Source of the DNA: Planctomycetota bacterium
GTDB lineage: Bacteria > Planctomycetota > UBA1135 > GCA-002686595
Assembly (NCBI GenBank): GCA_016795325.1
Contig: JAEUHY010000012.1
Location: 496,001 to 560,000 of the forward strand
Direction of reading: 5' to 3'
Length of the DNA: 64,000 bases
A model generated the notes under the pieces. That model did no database searches. It was not told where the DNA came from and saw nothing but the letters and a program-made list of their open reading frames with translations. Positions 9,657-18,096 of the stretch are shown piece after piece. Position numbers and translations under genes: made by a program. Position 1 is the first letter of the stretch. The number at the start of each line of letters is the position of its first letter.

Positions 9657-10154
9657 TTGGCCAATCCCCGCACGATCGCCCGACTGCAGGCGCGCATCCA
9701 GGAGCGCGCGGCTCACGCGCTCGAGTTCGAACTCAAGGACCCGCGCGTAGGGTTCATCACCATCACGCGCGTCGAGCTCTCGGCCGACCTGCTGTACGGA
9801 AAGATCTTCTACTCCGTACTGGGCGGGCGCTCCGAGCGCAGCAAAGCGCAGCACATGCTCGATTCCGCCGCCGGGTTCATCCAGCGGAAGGTCGCGGGCG
9901 TGCTCGAGATGCGCAAGCTGCCGCACCTCACTTGGCACTTCGACGAGTCGCTGATCGTCGCCCAGCGCATGGACGAGTCGATCAAGCGCGCCCTCGAGCG
10001 CGACAAGCTGATCGCGCAGCAGGGACAGGCGCCGGAGATCGAACCCGTCGGCGACTGGGAAGACGAGTACGGCGCCGCGGCGGATGGTCTCAGCACGCCG
10101 CCGCGAGCGGCGTCCGAGCCTCCGACCGACGACCAGCCGCCGAAGCACGGCTGA
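9657..10154 (+). CDS. rbfA: 30S ribosome-binding factor RbfA
   Basis: RbfA binds the immature 30S subunit during late 16S rRNA maturation and is classically needed in the cold. The 165-residue protein has the KH-like core, with ELKDPRVGFITITRVELSAD, an AKVYYSV-like GKIFYSVLGG, AAGFIQRKVA and LTWHFDESL. The acidic, Pro-rich tail of about 45 residues is longer than usual. The start is a TTG (no better start is available), with a strong hairpin 11 bases upstream. It is the third gene of the nusA-infB-rbfA cluster. The following gene is convergent. Confidence 0.93.
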   Translation: MANPRTIARLQARIQERAAHALEFELKDPRVGFITITRVELSADLLYGKIFYSVLGGRSERSKAQHMLDSAAGFIQRKVAGVLEMRKLPHLTWHFDESLIVAQRMDESIKRALERDKLIAQQGQAPEIEPVGDWEDEYGAAADGLSTPPRAASEPPTDDQPPKHG

Positions 10155-10270
10155 GCGGCCGCTCCTTGCGAGTCCGTGCGAGCGGACCGCAGCTCCGAGC
10201 TCGCACTCCGACGCCGTCCCGGATTTTGCGCAGCGCTGCAGGCGGCGCGAGGCCGCCCGCGCGGAAGGCG

Positions 10271-10840
10271 TCAGCGGACGCCGAGGTCTTCGGCGAGCGC
10301 CGCGCGCTGCTCGTCGCGCAGAACGGCGCGTGCGTCGATCCCGGGCAGGTCGCAGCCGATCGCCACCGGAGTGCGGCCGCCCACCGCGAACTTCACGTAG
10401 TGCACCGCCGAGAGGCGCGCCTCTCCCACCTGGCGTTCATCGAAGCGCGCGTAGACGCGCTCGCCGTCGCCGAGTTCGGCGTACAAGCGCCAGGGAAGCT
10501 CCATCCACTCGGACAGCTTGCGCGCCCGCTCCTGAGGGTCGTCGATTTCGATGAGCAGGGTCGCGCCCAGTTCACCGGGACCGCCGAGCAGTTCGTTGTA
10601 GGTCTCGAGTTCGTGGAGGATGTCCGCCTCCTTCACGATGCGCTCGATCCGCACCATCTCCTGGACCTGATAGCGCACCGTGTCGCGGTTCTCGAACAGC
10701 AAGGTCAGGTGCTCGCCGACATGCACACGACGCCGGGCCTTCTCGGCCAGCACGCGCGCGCGCAGCTGCTCGCGCTGCTCTTCGTAGGTCACGTAGTCGA
10801 GGATCGCGGACCGTTCGACAAGCTTGATCGCCGGGGACAT
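10271..10840 (-). CDS. DUF3501 family protein
   Basis: The 189-residue protein carries the conserved DUF3501 sequence, with ILDYVTYEEQREQLRARVLA, HVGEHLTLLFENRDTVRYQV and the HELETYNELLGG segment. The biochemical role is unknown. In other bacteria members often sit next to rubrerythrin and iron-sulfur reductase genes, but here the neighbour upstream is a SagB-type oxidoreductase. There is no signal peptide or membrane segment, so it is probably cytoplasmic. It lies 48 bases downstream of the SagB-type gene on the same strand and is convergent with rbfA across 116 bases. Confidence 0.85.
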   Translation of the reverse strand: MSPAIKLVERSAILDYVTYEEQREQLRARVLAEKARRRVHVGEHLTLLFENRDTVRYQVQEMVRIERIVKEADILHELETYNELLGGPGELGATLLIEIDDPQERARKLSEWMELPWRLYAELGDGERVYARFDERQVGEARLSAVHYVKFAVGGRTPVAIGCDLPGIDARAVLRDEQRAALAEDLGVR

Positions 10841-10888
10841 GCGTAGGTTCCGATGCTCTTGGGGGCGCTGGGCCAGCCTCCGCGCCGC

Positions 10889-12595
10889 TCACGGGCCGTC
10901 GGCGGGGCGCATAGCATAGGGCGCCTCGCTGGTGATGCGCGGGTCCTCGAGCGCGCCGCCGACCGTGAAGTGGTACAGGCTGCGGAAGGTCGCGTCCTGC
11001 AGCCCCAAAAGGGTGTGCAGCGCGTCGTCGAAGAAACACCCGATCCCGGTGGCGCGCAGGCCGAGCGCCTCCGCTTCCAGGTACAGCATCTGACCGATCC
11101 AGCCGCACTCCCAATAAAGACGCGGGTACATCCACGCGCCGCGCGAAGCGAGCTGACCGTCGAATTCGGCCAGCATCGCCAGCGCGAAGCAGCCATCGGC
11201 GGCGATCTCCTGGTGACAGGAAACGGAGCGCGCGTGGGCGCGGAAATCGCCGCTGCGCAGGCGCCACACCTCCAACTCGCCGGCCTGCTCGACGCGTGTC
11301 GCGTCGCGGGCGAGCGCACAGACGGCTCGCCAACGCTCGGCGCGGCGCGGATCGCGCAGGTGCAAGTACAGGCCGGCCTCGAGCCCCTCGACGCGGTGCA
11401 CGAAGAGCGCCAAGTCGACCAACGGATCGAAGGGCGCGAGGTCGTGCAGCCCGGCGCCTTCGCGCGGAGTGGTGCGCGCGAGCGCCTGCCAGAGCGCGTC
11501 GGCGGTCGTGCCCGTGCGGGCGTCGAAGGCCACAGCGCTGCGCCGCCCTCGCACGATGCGGCGCAATGCGATCGGTTCACGCTCCGGAGCGAGCGCGGAG
11601 AGGCGTGGGCTGGCCCCCAGAGTGTGCGAACCCGCGCTGCGCGGCTTGCGCGTCGCGGCGTGAACGGCCTCGATCGCCGGCCAGTCGACCCAACCGCTCG
11701 AGAGCTCGTTGGCGATCCCGACGCGCAGGCCGACGCTGGCTGCGCGCAGCGCCTGCGCACTCGGCGCGACCGGCCGCCAGGCGGATCCGTCGGCAGGCGC
11801 GGGCCCAAGCGCAACCAGCACTTCCGGCGTCTCGGCGAACGGACCGCGCTGTTCGTTCACGCCGAGCAACGCCCCCACTTCGTCGCTGCCGAGGTCGTCG
11901 AGCACGTGTGCGCGCCAGCCCAATCCAGCAGCTGCCACCGCCAGCGCGCCGAGCGCGTGACCGACGTCGTGCTGGCAGTAGCGGAAGGCCCGCTCGCCGT
12001 ACTTCCACGCCTCGCGCCAGTGGATGGTGGTCAGCGCGACGAAGCAGGCGCCCGGCCCCAATCCGGCCGCGAGTTCGCTCCACGCGCCCGCCGGAATCCG
12101 CGCCCGAATCTCGAGCGCGTGCGCGCGCGGCGCGTAGTGCGCGACGAAGGCCGTGTCGCACAGGCCCTCGAGCGGAGCGCTGATGAGCCAACCTTCGGTG
12201 GGATGCAGATTGCCGCTGGAGGGATTGCAGCGCAGGTACCAGTGCGCATCGCCCGCACGTTTGGCCGCCGAGAGTGCGAGCGCATCGAAGAACAGCTGCG
12301 CGATCGAACGCGCGCTCAACTCGGCGGGCGGCACTTCTCCGGCGCAGAACGCTGGCTCGTAGCGCGGCTCGTCTCCGGGCGCCTCTCCGGGCTCGACAAG
12401 CTCGAGCTGCACGCTCGGCGCGCCGACGTAGCGCCGGAATGGATCGGGCTGCGTGGCCCAATCCAATTCGCCGGGACCGAACGCGTAGCGGTGGTGATGG
12501 TGCGTGCTCGCGGCGTGGTACGCACGAACGAGCGCGACGGGGTCCGGCGGAACGACTTCACGGGGCGCCGGCCGCTCGCGCCGGAACCAGCTCAC
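10889..12595 (-). CDS. SagB-type tandem nitroreductase-fold oxidoreductase
   Basis: The 568-residue protein is two nitroreductase-fold halves in one chain. The first half contains HHHHRYAFGPGELDW and CNPSSGNLHPTEGWLI, and YCQHDVGHALGALAVAAAGLG, typical of SagB/ThcOx FMN oxidoreductases. The second half has RRSAVAFD, WECGWIGQMLYLEAEALGL and TGIGCFFDDALHTLLGL. Relatives oxidise azolines to azoles in peptide toxins, but no YcaO cyclodehydratase, precursor peptide or exporter is visible here. It is therefore better read as a stand-alone flavin oxidoreductase of unknown substrate. Its GTG start overlaps the stop of the small HEAT gene (GTGA), implying translational coupling. Confidence 0.85.
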   Translation of the reverse strand: MSWFRRERPAPREVVPPDPVALVRAYHAASTHHHHRYAFGPGELDWATQPDPFRRYVGAPSVQLELVEPGEAPGDEPRYEPAFCAGEVPPAELSARSIAQLFFDALALSAAKRAGDAHWYLRCNPSSGNLHPTEGWLISAPLEGLCDTAFVAHYAPRAHALEIRARIPAGAWSELAAGLGPGACFVALTTIHWREAWKYGERAFRYCQHDVGHALGALAVAAAGLGWRAHVLDDLGSDEVGALLGVNEQRGPFAETPEVLVALGPAPADGSAWRPVAPSAQALRAASVGLRVGIANELSSGWVDWPAIEAVHAATRKPRSAGSHTLGASPRLSALAPEREPIALRRIVRGRRSAVAFDARTGTTADALWQALARTTPREGAGLHDLAPFDPLVDLALFVHRVEGLEAGLYLHLRDPRRAERWRAVCALARDATRVEQAGELEVWRLRSGDFRAHARSVSCHQEIAADGCFALAMLAEFDGQLASRGAWMYPRLYWECGWIGQMLYLEAEALGLRATGIGCFFDDALHTLLGLQDATFRSLYHFTVGGALEDPRITSEAPYAMRPADGP

Positions 12596-12870
12596 CGCGA
12601 CGCTGCGTCGATCTGACGCCGAATCGTCGTCAGCGCTTCCGCCGCGACCGTGCAGACTTCGTTGTCCTCGTCGCAGGTCGCATCTTCGAGCGCCACCTGA
12701 GCCGCAGCAGCCTTCAGCCCGAGCTTGCGGAGCTCCTCGGCTGCGTCCATGCGAGCTTTGGGGCTGGGATCCTTGAGCGCGACGATCAGCTCTTGAACGC
12801 GGCGCGCAACGGCGGGATCGACCCCGGCGGCGGGATCGGACTTCTTCTTGAGGAAATCGAACAGGCCCAT
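12592..12870 (-). CDS. Small HEAT-repeat protein
   Basis: The protein has 92 residues, starting MGLFDFLKKKSDPA. The MGLFDFLKK-type opening is common in small cytoplasmic bacterial proteins. The rest is a single helical-repeat unit or two (RRVQELIVALKDPSPKARMD, AAEELRKLGLKAAAAQ), resembling HEAT repeats. The longer upstream frame is rejected because it adds a Pro/Ser-rich stretch with no similarity. The stop overlaps the start of the SagB-type gene by four bases, so the two are likely made together. It could be an adaptor for that enzyme (inference). Confidence 0.7.
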   Translation of the reverse strand: MGLFDFLKKKSDPAAGVDPAVARRVQELIVALKDPSPKARMDAAEELRKLGLKAAAAQVALEDATCDEDNEVCTVAAEALTTIRRQIDAASR

Positions 12871-12949
12871 GGTGGATGGTGGCGGTCGAGAACTGCCTAG
12901 CGTTTCACCATAGCACGCCGCGCGCCCCAAGGCCGCGAGCTCCCGCTGT

Positions 12950-13810
12950 TCACGTGCGCTCGGCGTCCAGCGCCGTCACGCGCTGGGCCAAGGCGCGGAT
13001 CGTCTCGGGCGCGAAACCTGCGAAATGGTTGTTCGCATAGACGTAGACGCGCTGCGCTTTGGCGAGCAAGCCGTGGACCAGCTCGGCCCAGCGGCCGATC
13101 GACTCGCTCTGGTCGATCAGCGTCCGGTCGAGCACGTCGCTCAGCGCGTCGATCTTCTTGCGGTCGCCGATCAGGCGCGCGTAGGCGAAGTCGCTGGTCA
13201 CCAGCTCGAAGCGTTGCGCGAGTTCGAGCGGATGCGGCAAGTAGGGCAACTCGACCATCACGAAGGCCGCGCCGCGGCGGCGCAACAAGTCGAGCAACGG
13301 GGCGTCGATCCAAGCCTTGTTGCGCACCTCGACCGCGTAGCGGAACTCGCGCGGGAGCCGCTCCAGGAAGGCGTCCAGACGCTCGAGGAACGCTCCCGCG
13401 GAGGTGAACGCACTGCGGTTGAAGTACGGGAACTGCAGCACGAGCGGGCCGCACTTGGGGCCCAGCAACGCCATCGCGTCCAGGAACGCCTCACACTCGC
13501 GGGCCACGTGCTCCCACTGGAGCACTTTCGCGCCGTCGGGCTGCGCCGCTTCGCCGCCGTGCACGATGTTGCGCGGGAACTTGGCCGAGAGGACGAACGA
13601 CTCGGGCGTGCGCTCGGCCCAACCGCGCACCAACGCGCGGTCGGGCGTGCGGTAGTACGTGACGTCCGCCTCGACGGTGTCGAAGTGCGTCGCGTAGTGC
13701 GCGAGCTGCGCGCGCGGCGGTAAACCGGGCGGATAGAAGGTCCCGCTCCAGCCCTTCTCCGTCCAACTCGAGCAACCGTAACGCAGCTGCGCAGGAGTGC
13801 GTTCCGCCAC
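12950..13810 (-). CDS. DUF72 family protein
   Basis: The 286-residue protein has the DUF72 TIM-barrel motifs: RYGCSSWTEKGWSGTFYP at the start, HFDTVEADVTYYRTP, FVLSAKFPRNI, GPLVLQFPYFNR, YAVEVRNKAW, and a late VYVYANNHFAGFAPE. The family's function is not established. A GTG at 13810 opens the conserved sequence directly, two bases beyond the stop of the secreted HEAT protein gene, so the two probably share a transcript. There is no export signal. Confidence 0.88.
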   Translation of the reverse strand: MAERTPAQLRYGCSSWTEKGWSGTFYPPGLPPRAQLAHYATHFDTVEADVTYYRTPDRALVRGWAERTPESFVLSAKFPRNIVHGGEAAQPDGAKVLQWEHVARECEAFLDAMALLGPKCGPLVLQFPYFNRSAFTSAGAFLERLDAFLERLPREFRYAVEVRNKAWIDAPLLDLLRRRGAAFVMVELPYLPHPLELAQRFELVTSDFAYARLIGDRKKIDALSDVLDRTLIDQSESIGRWAELVHGLLAKAQRVYVYANNHFAGFAPETIRALAQRVTALDAERT

Positions 13811-13812
13811 GC

Positions 13813-16209
13813 TCAAGGCTCTTCGAGACGCTTGCTGCGCACGATGTTGGTCACGAGCTTCAGCGCCGTGCGGTCGTAGATCTTCTCCGCAGCCTTGGTG
13901 TTGCCGCTCCACCACTTCTCGCCGGCGGTCGCGCGCAGATCGGCGTAGCTCAGGCCCATGTGGTCGACTGCGAACGCTTGGCGCTCCTCGGTCTCCTTGA
14001 TCCACGTGGCGTTGATGAAGCCCTGGTTGTCGAAGTGGTTCACCGAGTCGAGCACGAGCCCGTGGCCGGCGCGGAACCACACGGCGAGGTTGCCGATGCC
14101 CCACTTCTGGGCGCACTGCGGACTGTCCACCAGGATCTCGCAGCGCTCGCGGTCGAGCACTTCGATCAGGTGCGCGCCCTCGAGGTTGTAGACCGGCTCC
14201 ACTCCGCCCTCGAACACGCCTTCGAGGTAGCTGCTGCGAGCGGCGCACGGTTCGGCCTCCACCGTGTCGAGCACCTCGCCGCCGCTCTCGAATTTGCGCA
14301 CCACGCCCGGATAAATGCGCTCGATCGTCTCGTGCAGCGACCAGCACGAGCCGAACAGGTAGCCGCCCGTGCGCACGAACCAAGCGATGCGCTCGAGATC
14401 CTCCGGGCTCACCTCGCCCGTGCAGTTGGACACGTACACCGCGTGCGGGTGCAATCCGTCGGCCTTGTGTCGGCCCGCAGTCGTCATGCGATAGGCGATT
14501 GCACGAGCCGGACCGTCTTCACCTTCTTTGGCCGGTGCGTTGCGCTCATCGCCCTTGACCTTGTCGAGCACGGTCTGGATGTGATCGCCGCGGCTGTCGA
14601 GCACGATCACGTCGAGGTCGCGGAACACCTCGTAGATCGACTGCGAGTAGCCGTACTTCTCGCGCCGTTCCTTGATCTCCTGCGGCGTCCACATGCGCAG
14701 CCGCTGCTCGTTCTCTTTCCACCAAGCCTGCCACGGCCCGGCTTCGAGCGGCAAATCCTTGCGCGACAGCGCGCGCAGGTAGTTGTAGGCCGAGCGCGCG
14801 ATCGCGGGCTCGGCGTCGCCCAACGCCGCGATGATCTGAGGCACTGCGTCCTTCTTGGTCACGTGGCACAGACCGACGACGGCCGCGCCGCGCACGCGCC
14901 AGTCCGCGTCCTTCGCCAGCTGGATCAGCGCCGGCAGGGCGGCCTCCTGCGTGGTCTTGCCGAGCGAGATGATCGCGCACACCGCCACCGCCCAGTCCTT
15001 GTCGGCCGCCGCGGCTTGCAGCGCCGTCAACGCCTCGGGCGTGCTCGCTTTCGCGAGCGCGACCGCCGCCTCCTCGCGCACCAGCGACGAGGAGTCCGCC
15101 TTGAGCCGGTCGAGCGCGAGCGTGAGCAGTTCGGCTTCCGCCACGCTCGCCTTGGCGAGCGCCGAGCGCAGCGCGATCAGACGCACACGCGGGTCAGCAT
15201 CCTTCGCGGCCACGCTCCGCGCGCTCGTCAACACGCCGTCGTGTCCGGCTCGCACTGCGCCGTGCAGGGCCGCGGCGCGCACGTCCGGGTGAGCGTGCTC
15301 GACGCCGCGCGCGAGCACCGCATGCGCCGCATCGCGCGCCGGCGCCGGGTCCGACGACGCCAGCGCGGCGGCCAGTCGCATCGCGCGCGCGGCCACGGCC
15401 TTGTCGGCGTTGCTGGCGAGCGCCTCCAGCATCGAGCCCACCGGAGCTGCGTGTCCCGCCGCCGCGAGCGCGCTGCTCGCGCCGATCAGCCGCCGCTCGA
15501 GCACGTCGTCGAGCTTGACCTTCTCGAGCGCCTGACGCAGCGCCGGCGCGGCCTCGGCGATCGGTCGCGCAATGACGGCGTTCAGGGCCGCGGCCGCGAA
15601 CTGCACGTTGTCGCCCGTGAGGTATTCCGCGAGCACGGTCGCCATCTCCGCGGCCGGCAAGGCGTGGATCGCGCCCGCTGCCGCAACCTGCTCGGGCATC
15701 TCCTTGGCCTTCTGCGACTTGCGCAGGTTCTTCAGCAAGGCCTCGCTGCCGCTCCAGTCCTTCGCAGCAGCCACATACGCGAGCGCTTCCCAGGCGCGCT
15801 GCGCATTCTTGCCGGCGGTCTGCTTGCCGAGTTCTTCTCCGGCCTTCTGCGGGTCGATCGCGCCCAGCGCGAGCGCGGCCGCGCGACGAATTCGGGCCGC
15901 GGGAGCGTCGAGCGCCAGTCGCGCGAGCGCGTTGGCGCCGGACTTGGCGGTCAACTCGCCCAGCGCGCGCGACGCGCACTCGAGCACCTCCCAGTCTCGG
16001 TCGGCGAGCGCGCCCACCAGAGCCTTTTCCGCCTTCTCACCGCCGGCGGCCTTCAACTCGGCGATGGCCGCGACACGCTCCGCGGCGTTCTTCGATTTGA
16101 TCGCACGCTCCGCATCCCCTTGCGTCCACGGCGCGCTGCGCGCACCCGTGGACAGAAGTGCAACAGCGAGCACGATTGCGGCCGAGCCGCTCCAGCGAGT
16201 CATCCTCAT
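13813..16209 (-). CDS. Secreted HEAT-repeat protein with a Rossmann-like C-terminal domain
   Basis: The 798-residue protein starts MRMTRWSGSAAIVLAVALLS, a clear signal peptide ending near TGARSAPW. Residues of about 30-490 are HEAT repeats (for example VREEAAVALAKASTPEALTA). After a WWKENEQRLRMW linker comes a globular domain with DVIVLDSRGDHIQTV, HAVYVSNCTGEVSPEDLERI, FVRTGGYLFGSCWSLHET and an ending VTNIVRSKR. The alternating strand/loop pattern recalls DUF4159 and glutamine-amidotransferase-like folds of Planctomycetes. No catalytic Cys-His-Glu triad is evident. It is followed two bases later by DUF72. The function is unknown. Confidence 0.75.
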   Translation of the reverse strand: MRMTRWSGSAAIVLAVALLSTGARSAPWTQGDAERAIKSKNAAERVAAIAELKAAGGEKAEKALVGALADRDWEVLECASRALGELTAKSGANALARLALDAPAARIRRAAALALGAIDPQKAGEELGKQTAGKNAQRAWEALAYVAAAKDWSGSEALLKNLRKSQKAKEMPEQVAAAGAIHALPAAEMATVLAEYLTGDNVQFAAAALNAVIARPIAEAAPALRQALEKVKLDDVLERRLIGASSALAAAGHAAPVGSMLEALASNADKAVAARAMRLAAALASSDPAPARDAAHAVLARGVEHAHPDVRAAALHGAVRAGHDGVLTSARSVAAKDADPRVRLIALRSALAKASVAEAELLTLALDRLKADSSSLVREEAAVALAKASTPEALTALQAAAADKDWAVAVCAIISLGKTTQEAALPALIQLAKDADWRVRGAAVVGLCHVTKKDAVPQIIAALGDAEPAIARSAYNYLRALSRKDLPLEAGPWQAWWKENEQRLRMWTPQEIKERREKYGYSQSIYEVFRDLDVIVLDSRGDHIQTVLDKVKGDERNAPAKEGEDGPARAIAYRMTTAGRHKADGLHPHAVYVSNCTGEVSPEDLERIAWFVRTGGYLFGSCWSLHETIERIYPGVVRKFESGGEVLDTVEAEPCAARSSYLEGVFEGGVEPVYNLEGAHLIEVLDRERCEILVDSPQCAQKWGIGNLAVWFRAGHGLVLDSVNHFDNQGFINATWIKETEERQAFAVDHMGLSYADLRATAGEKWWSGNTKAAEKIYDRTALKLVTNIVRSKRLEEP

Positions 16210-16333
16210 TCGCGTCTGTCTCCGTCCGCGCAGTTGGTTGCAGCGTCCGATGAGCGCACAGCGACGCCGCATTCGTGCGCGGCTGTCACCCGTGGCTGCC
16301 GGGATTGGGGACGCAATCTACCAGGGACGGAGA

Positions 16334-17398
16334 TCAGCGCTTCCAGGTCCAACCCAACATGAGCGCAAAGTCCGGCCCGCTGTCCACGAAGAGGTCTTCG
16401 TGGAACGAACCCCACACCCGCGAAGCTGGACCGAGGTCGTGCACCCACCCCAGACCGAGGTCGAGCATCGGCCGATCGATCTCCTCGAGGTCGATGTCCG
16501 TCACCAGAGGCGCTTGCAGGTCAAGCTGCGCGACCAACGAAAGGCGTGGGTTCCAGCGCCACTCCAGCGCCGAGAACGCCGCCGCGCGCGCAGGCAGGTC
16601 CAAACCCGCCGCGCGGAACAACTCGCTTTCGCGCGCCACGCCGTAGCTCCCGCCGGCGAAATAGCTCAGGGCGCCGCTCGAATACTCGCCGTTCCAACCG
16701 ACGATCCAGTCGAACCCGCCGCTGCCGGAACCGTCCTCCTCATCCCCCGTCGGCAGATCGACGCCGACGCGCCACGCATTGCCCCACTCACCTTGGGCGA
16801 GCGAATCCTCGCCGAACGTGAGCACCAGCGCCGTATCGCCCAGTTGCCCGCGGTTCGGCCGCCAGCGGTAAACCTCCGCTCCTCCAAAACGCATCGACGC
16901 TTCGAATTGGTCTTCCGGGGCGTTGTCGCGACCTTGATCGGGAGCGCCAATGAGGTCGTGGAATTCGTCGATGAAGTGGTCCAGGAAGCCGCCGGAGCCG
17001 TACACGCCGGCCAGTTCCACTTCGAGGTCCCAGCGCGCTGCAAGCCCGTACCTCGCGCGCGCGCTGGCGCGCAGCACCTCCGCGTCGAAGCGCACGGATT
17101 GTCCCGACGAGGACGCGAGTTCGAAGATGCTCGAGTAAGCCACGTCCGCTCCCACTCCCAGTTCTCCCGGCGCCTGCGTGACCACGCGGCGCGGCGTCAG
17201 ATTGGGAAGAGTCAACGCGAGCGGATGCTGCACGCGCGTCGGCAGAGGTCCACGCACGACGTTGGTTGCGCCGGGTTCATAGCCCAGCGCTGCGCAACCC
17301 GGCGCACACGCCGCGAGCGCGGCCAGCAGGCCCCAACGCAGTTGTTCACGCGCGCCGAACGAGCGGCCGCGTCCCGAGGACGAAGGCCGCGGCGTCAT
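16334..17398 (-). CDS. DUF3187-like outer-membrane or lipoprotein
   Basis: The 354-residue protein has a basic N-terminus, a hydrophobic WGLLAALAACAPGCAALG with a candidate lipobox cysteine, then a beta-rich sequence rich in aromatic/acidic pairs (WDLEVELAGVYGSGGFLDHF, EWRWNPRLSLVAQLDLQAP) ending in LMLGWTWKR. FHDLIGAPDQGRDNAPEDQF and FTGEDSLAQGEW-type segments suggest the DUF3187 family of putative outer-membrane beta-barrels. Its ATG overlaps the stop of the upstream membrane protein gene (ATGA). The role is unknown; an envelope location is inferred. Confidence 0.7.
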   Translation of the reverse strand: MTPRPSSSGRGRSFGAREQLRWGLLAALAACAPGCAALGYEPGATNVVRGPLPTRVQHPLALTLPNLTPRRVVTQAPGELGVGADVAYSSIFELASSSGQSVRFDAEVLRASARARYGLAARWDLEVELAGVYGSGGFLDHFIDEFHDLIGAPDQGRDNAPEDQFEASMRFGGAEVYRWRPNRGQLGDTALVLTFGEDSLAQGEWGNAWRVGVDLPTGDEEDGSGSGGFDWIVGWNGEYSSGALSYFAGGSYGVARESELFRAAGLDLPARAAAFSALEWRWNPRLSLVAQLDLQAPLVTDIDLEEIDRPMLDLGLGWVHDLGPASRVWGSFHEDLFVDSGPDFALMLGWTWKR

Positions 17399-18096
17399 CG
17401 CGTGCGCGGCGCGTCGGGGACCTTGCCTCGGAAGCGTTCGACCGCTCGCGCGGTGCTCCAGGCGTGAAGCGCACCCGCAGGGACGAGCGCGGCGAGCGAA
17501 AGCAACGGCCAAGGCCAAGTGCTCTCCCGCATCGCCCAGGCCCACACGGTTGCGACGGCGATCACCGTGCACACAAGCAGATCGAAGTGCAGCATCGACT
17601 TGGTTTTGACGCGCTCGACAGAATCCAATTGCAGCTGGATGCGGGCGGACCAGGCGCGCGCGTCGAGCGCCGCCATCCACGCCAGGACGAAAGCAAAGCT
17701 CGCGCCGTGCAGCGCGAACAGTCTGGCCTGCGCCGCGAAATCCGGAGAATACGCCCGGGTCGCGAGTTCGTTCACCCACTCCGCTCGCGCGAACCAGACA
17801 CAAACCAGCGCGCATGCGCCGAGAACTGCGAACTGCAGAGCGCGGGAGAGCGCGTCCTCGAGTCCGTAGCGCTGCTCGAAGCGCAGGCAGGAGCGCCACG
17901 CGGCGAAGAGGAGCAGAGCACACGCAGCATCGGACACAGTCGATACCCAAGCGGCGGAGCGCACGGAGATCAAGCGTGCGACAACGCACGCCAGCAGCGC
18001 GACGGCGAACAGGACATGCACGCGGGCAATCGCCCGCGGCTGGCCGCGCCAGCGAAAGTCGCGCTCTCCACCCGCGACGCCGACCGAGGCGCTCAA
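17395..18096 (-). CDS. Multi-pass membrane protein, unknown
   Basis: The frame starts with TTG at 18096, overlapping the uvrC stop (TTGA), and ends overlapping the DUF3187-like start (ATGA). This gives 233 residues with about six hydrophobic segments, including HVLFAVALLACVVARLI, VSDAACALLLFAAW, FAVLGACALVCVWFA, SFAFVLAWMAAL, LLVCTVIAVATVWAW and PWPLLSLAALVPAGAL. There are no recognised motifs. The 4-base overlaps on both sides support translation of this frame and a shared uvrC-membrane protein-DUF3187 transcript. A longer upstream start is rejected because it overlaps uvrC extensively. Confidence 0.65.
   Translation of the reverse strand: MSASVGVAGGERDFRWRGQPRAIARVHVLFAVALLACVVARLISVRSAAWVSTVSDAACALLLFAAWRSCLRFEQRYGLEDALSRALQFAVLGACALVCVWFARAEWVNELATRAYSPDFAAQARLFALHGASFAFVLAWMAALDARAWSARIQLQLDSVERVKTKSMLHFDLLVCTVIAVATVWAWAMRESTWPWPLLSLAALVPAGALHAWSTARAVERFRGKVPDAPRTR

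Noticed and set aside
10153..10187. Terminator after rbfA from GAGCGGCCGCTC and a 5-bp stem
   Set aside because: A loop-less palindrome and a short stem without T-run; too weak to call.
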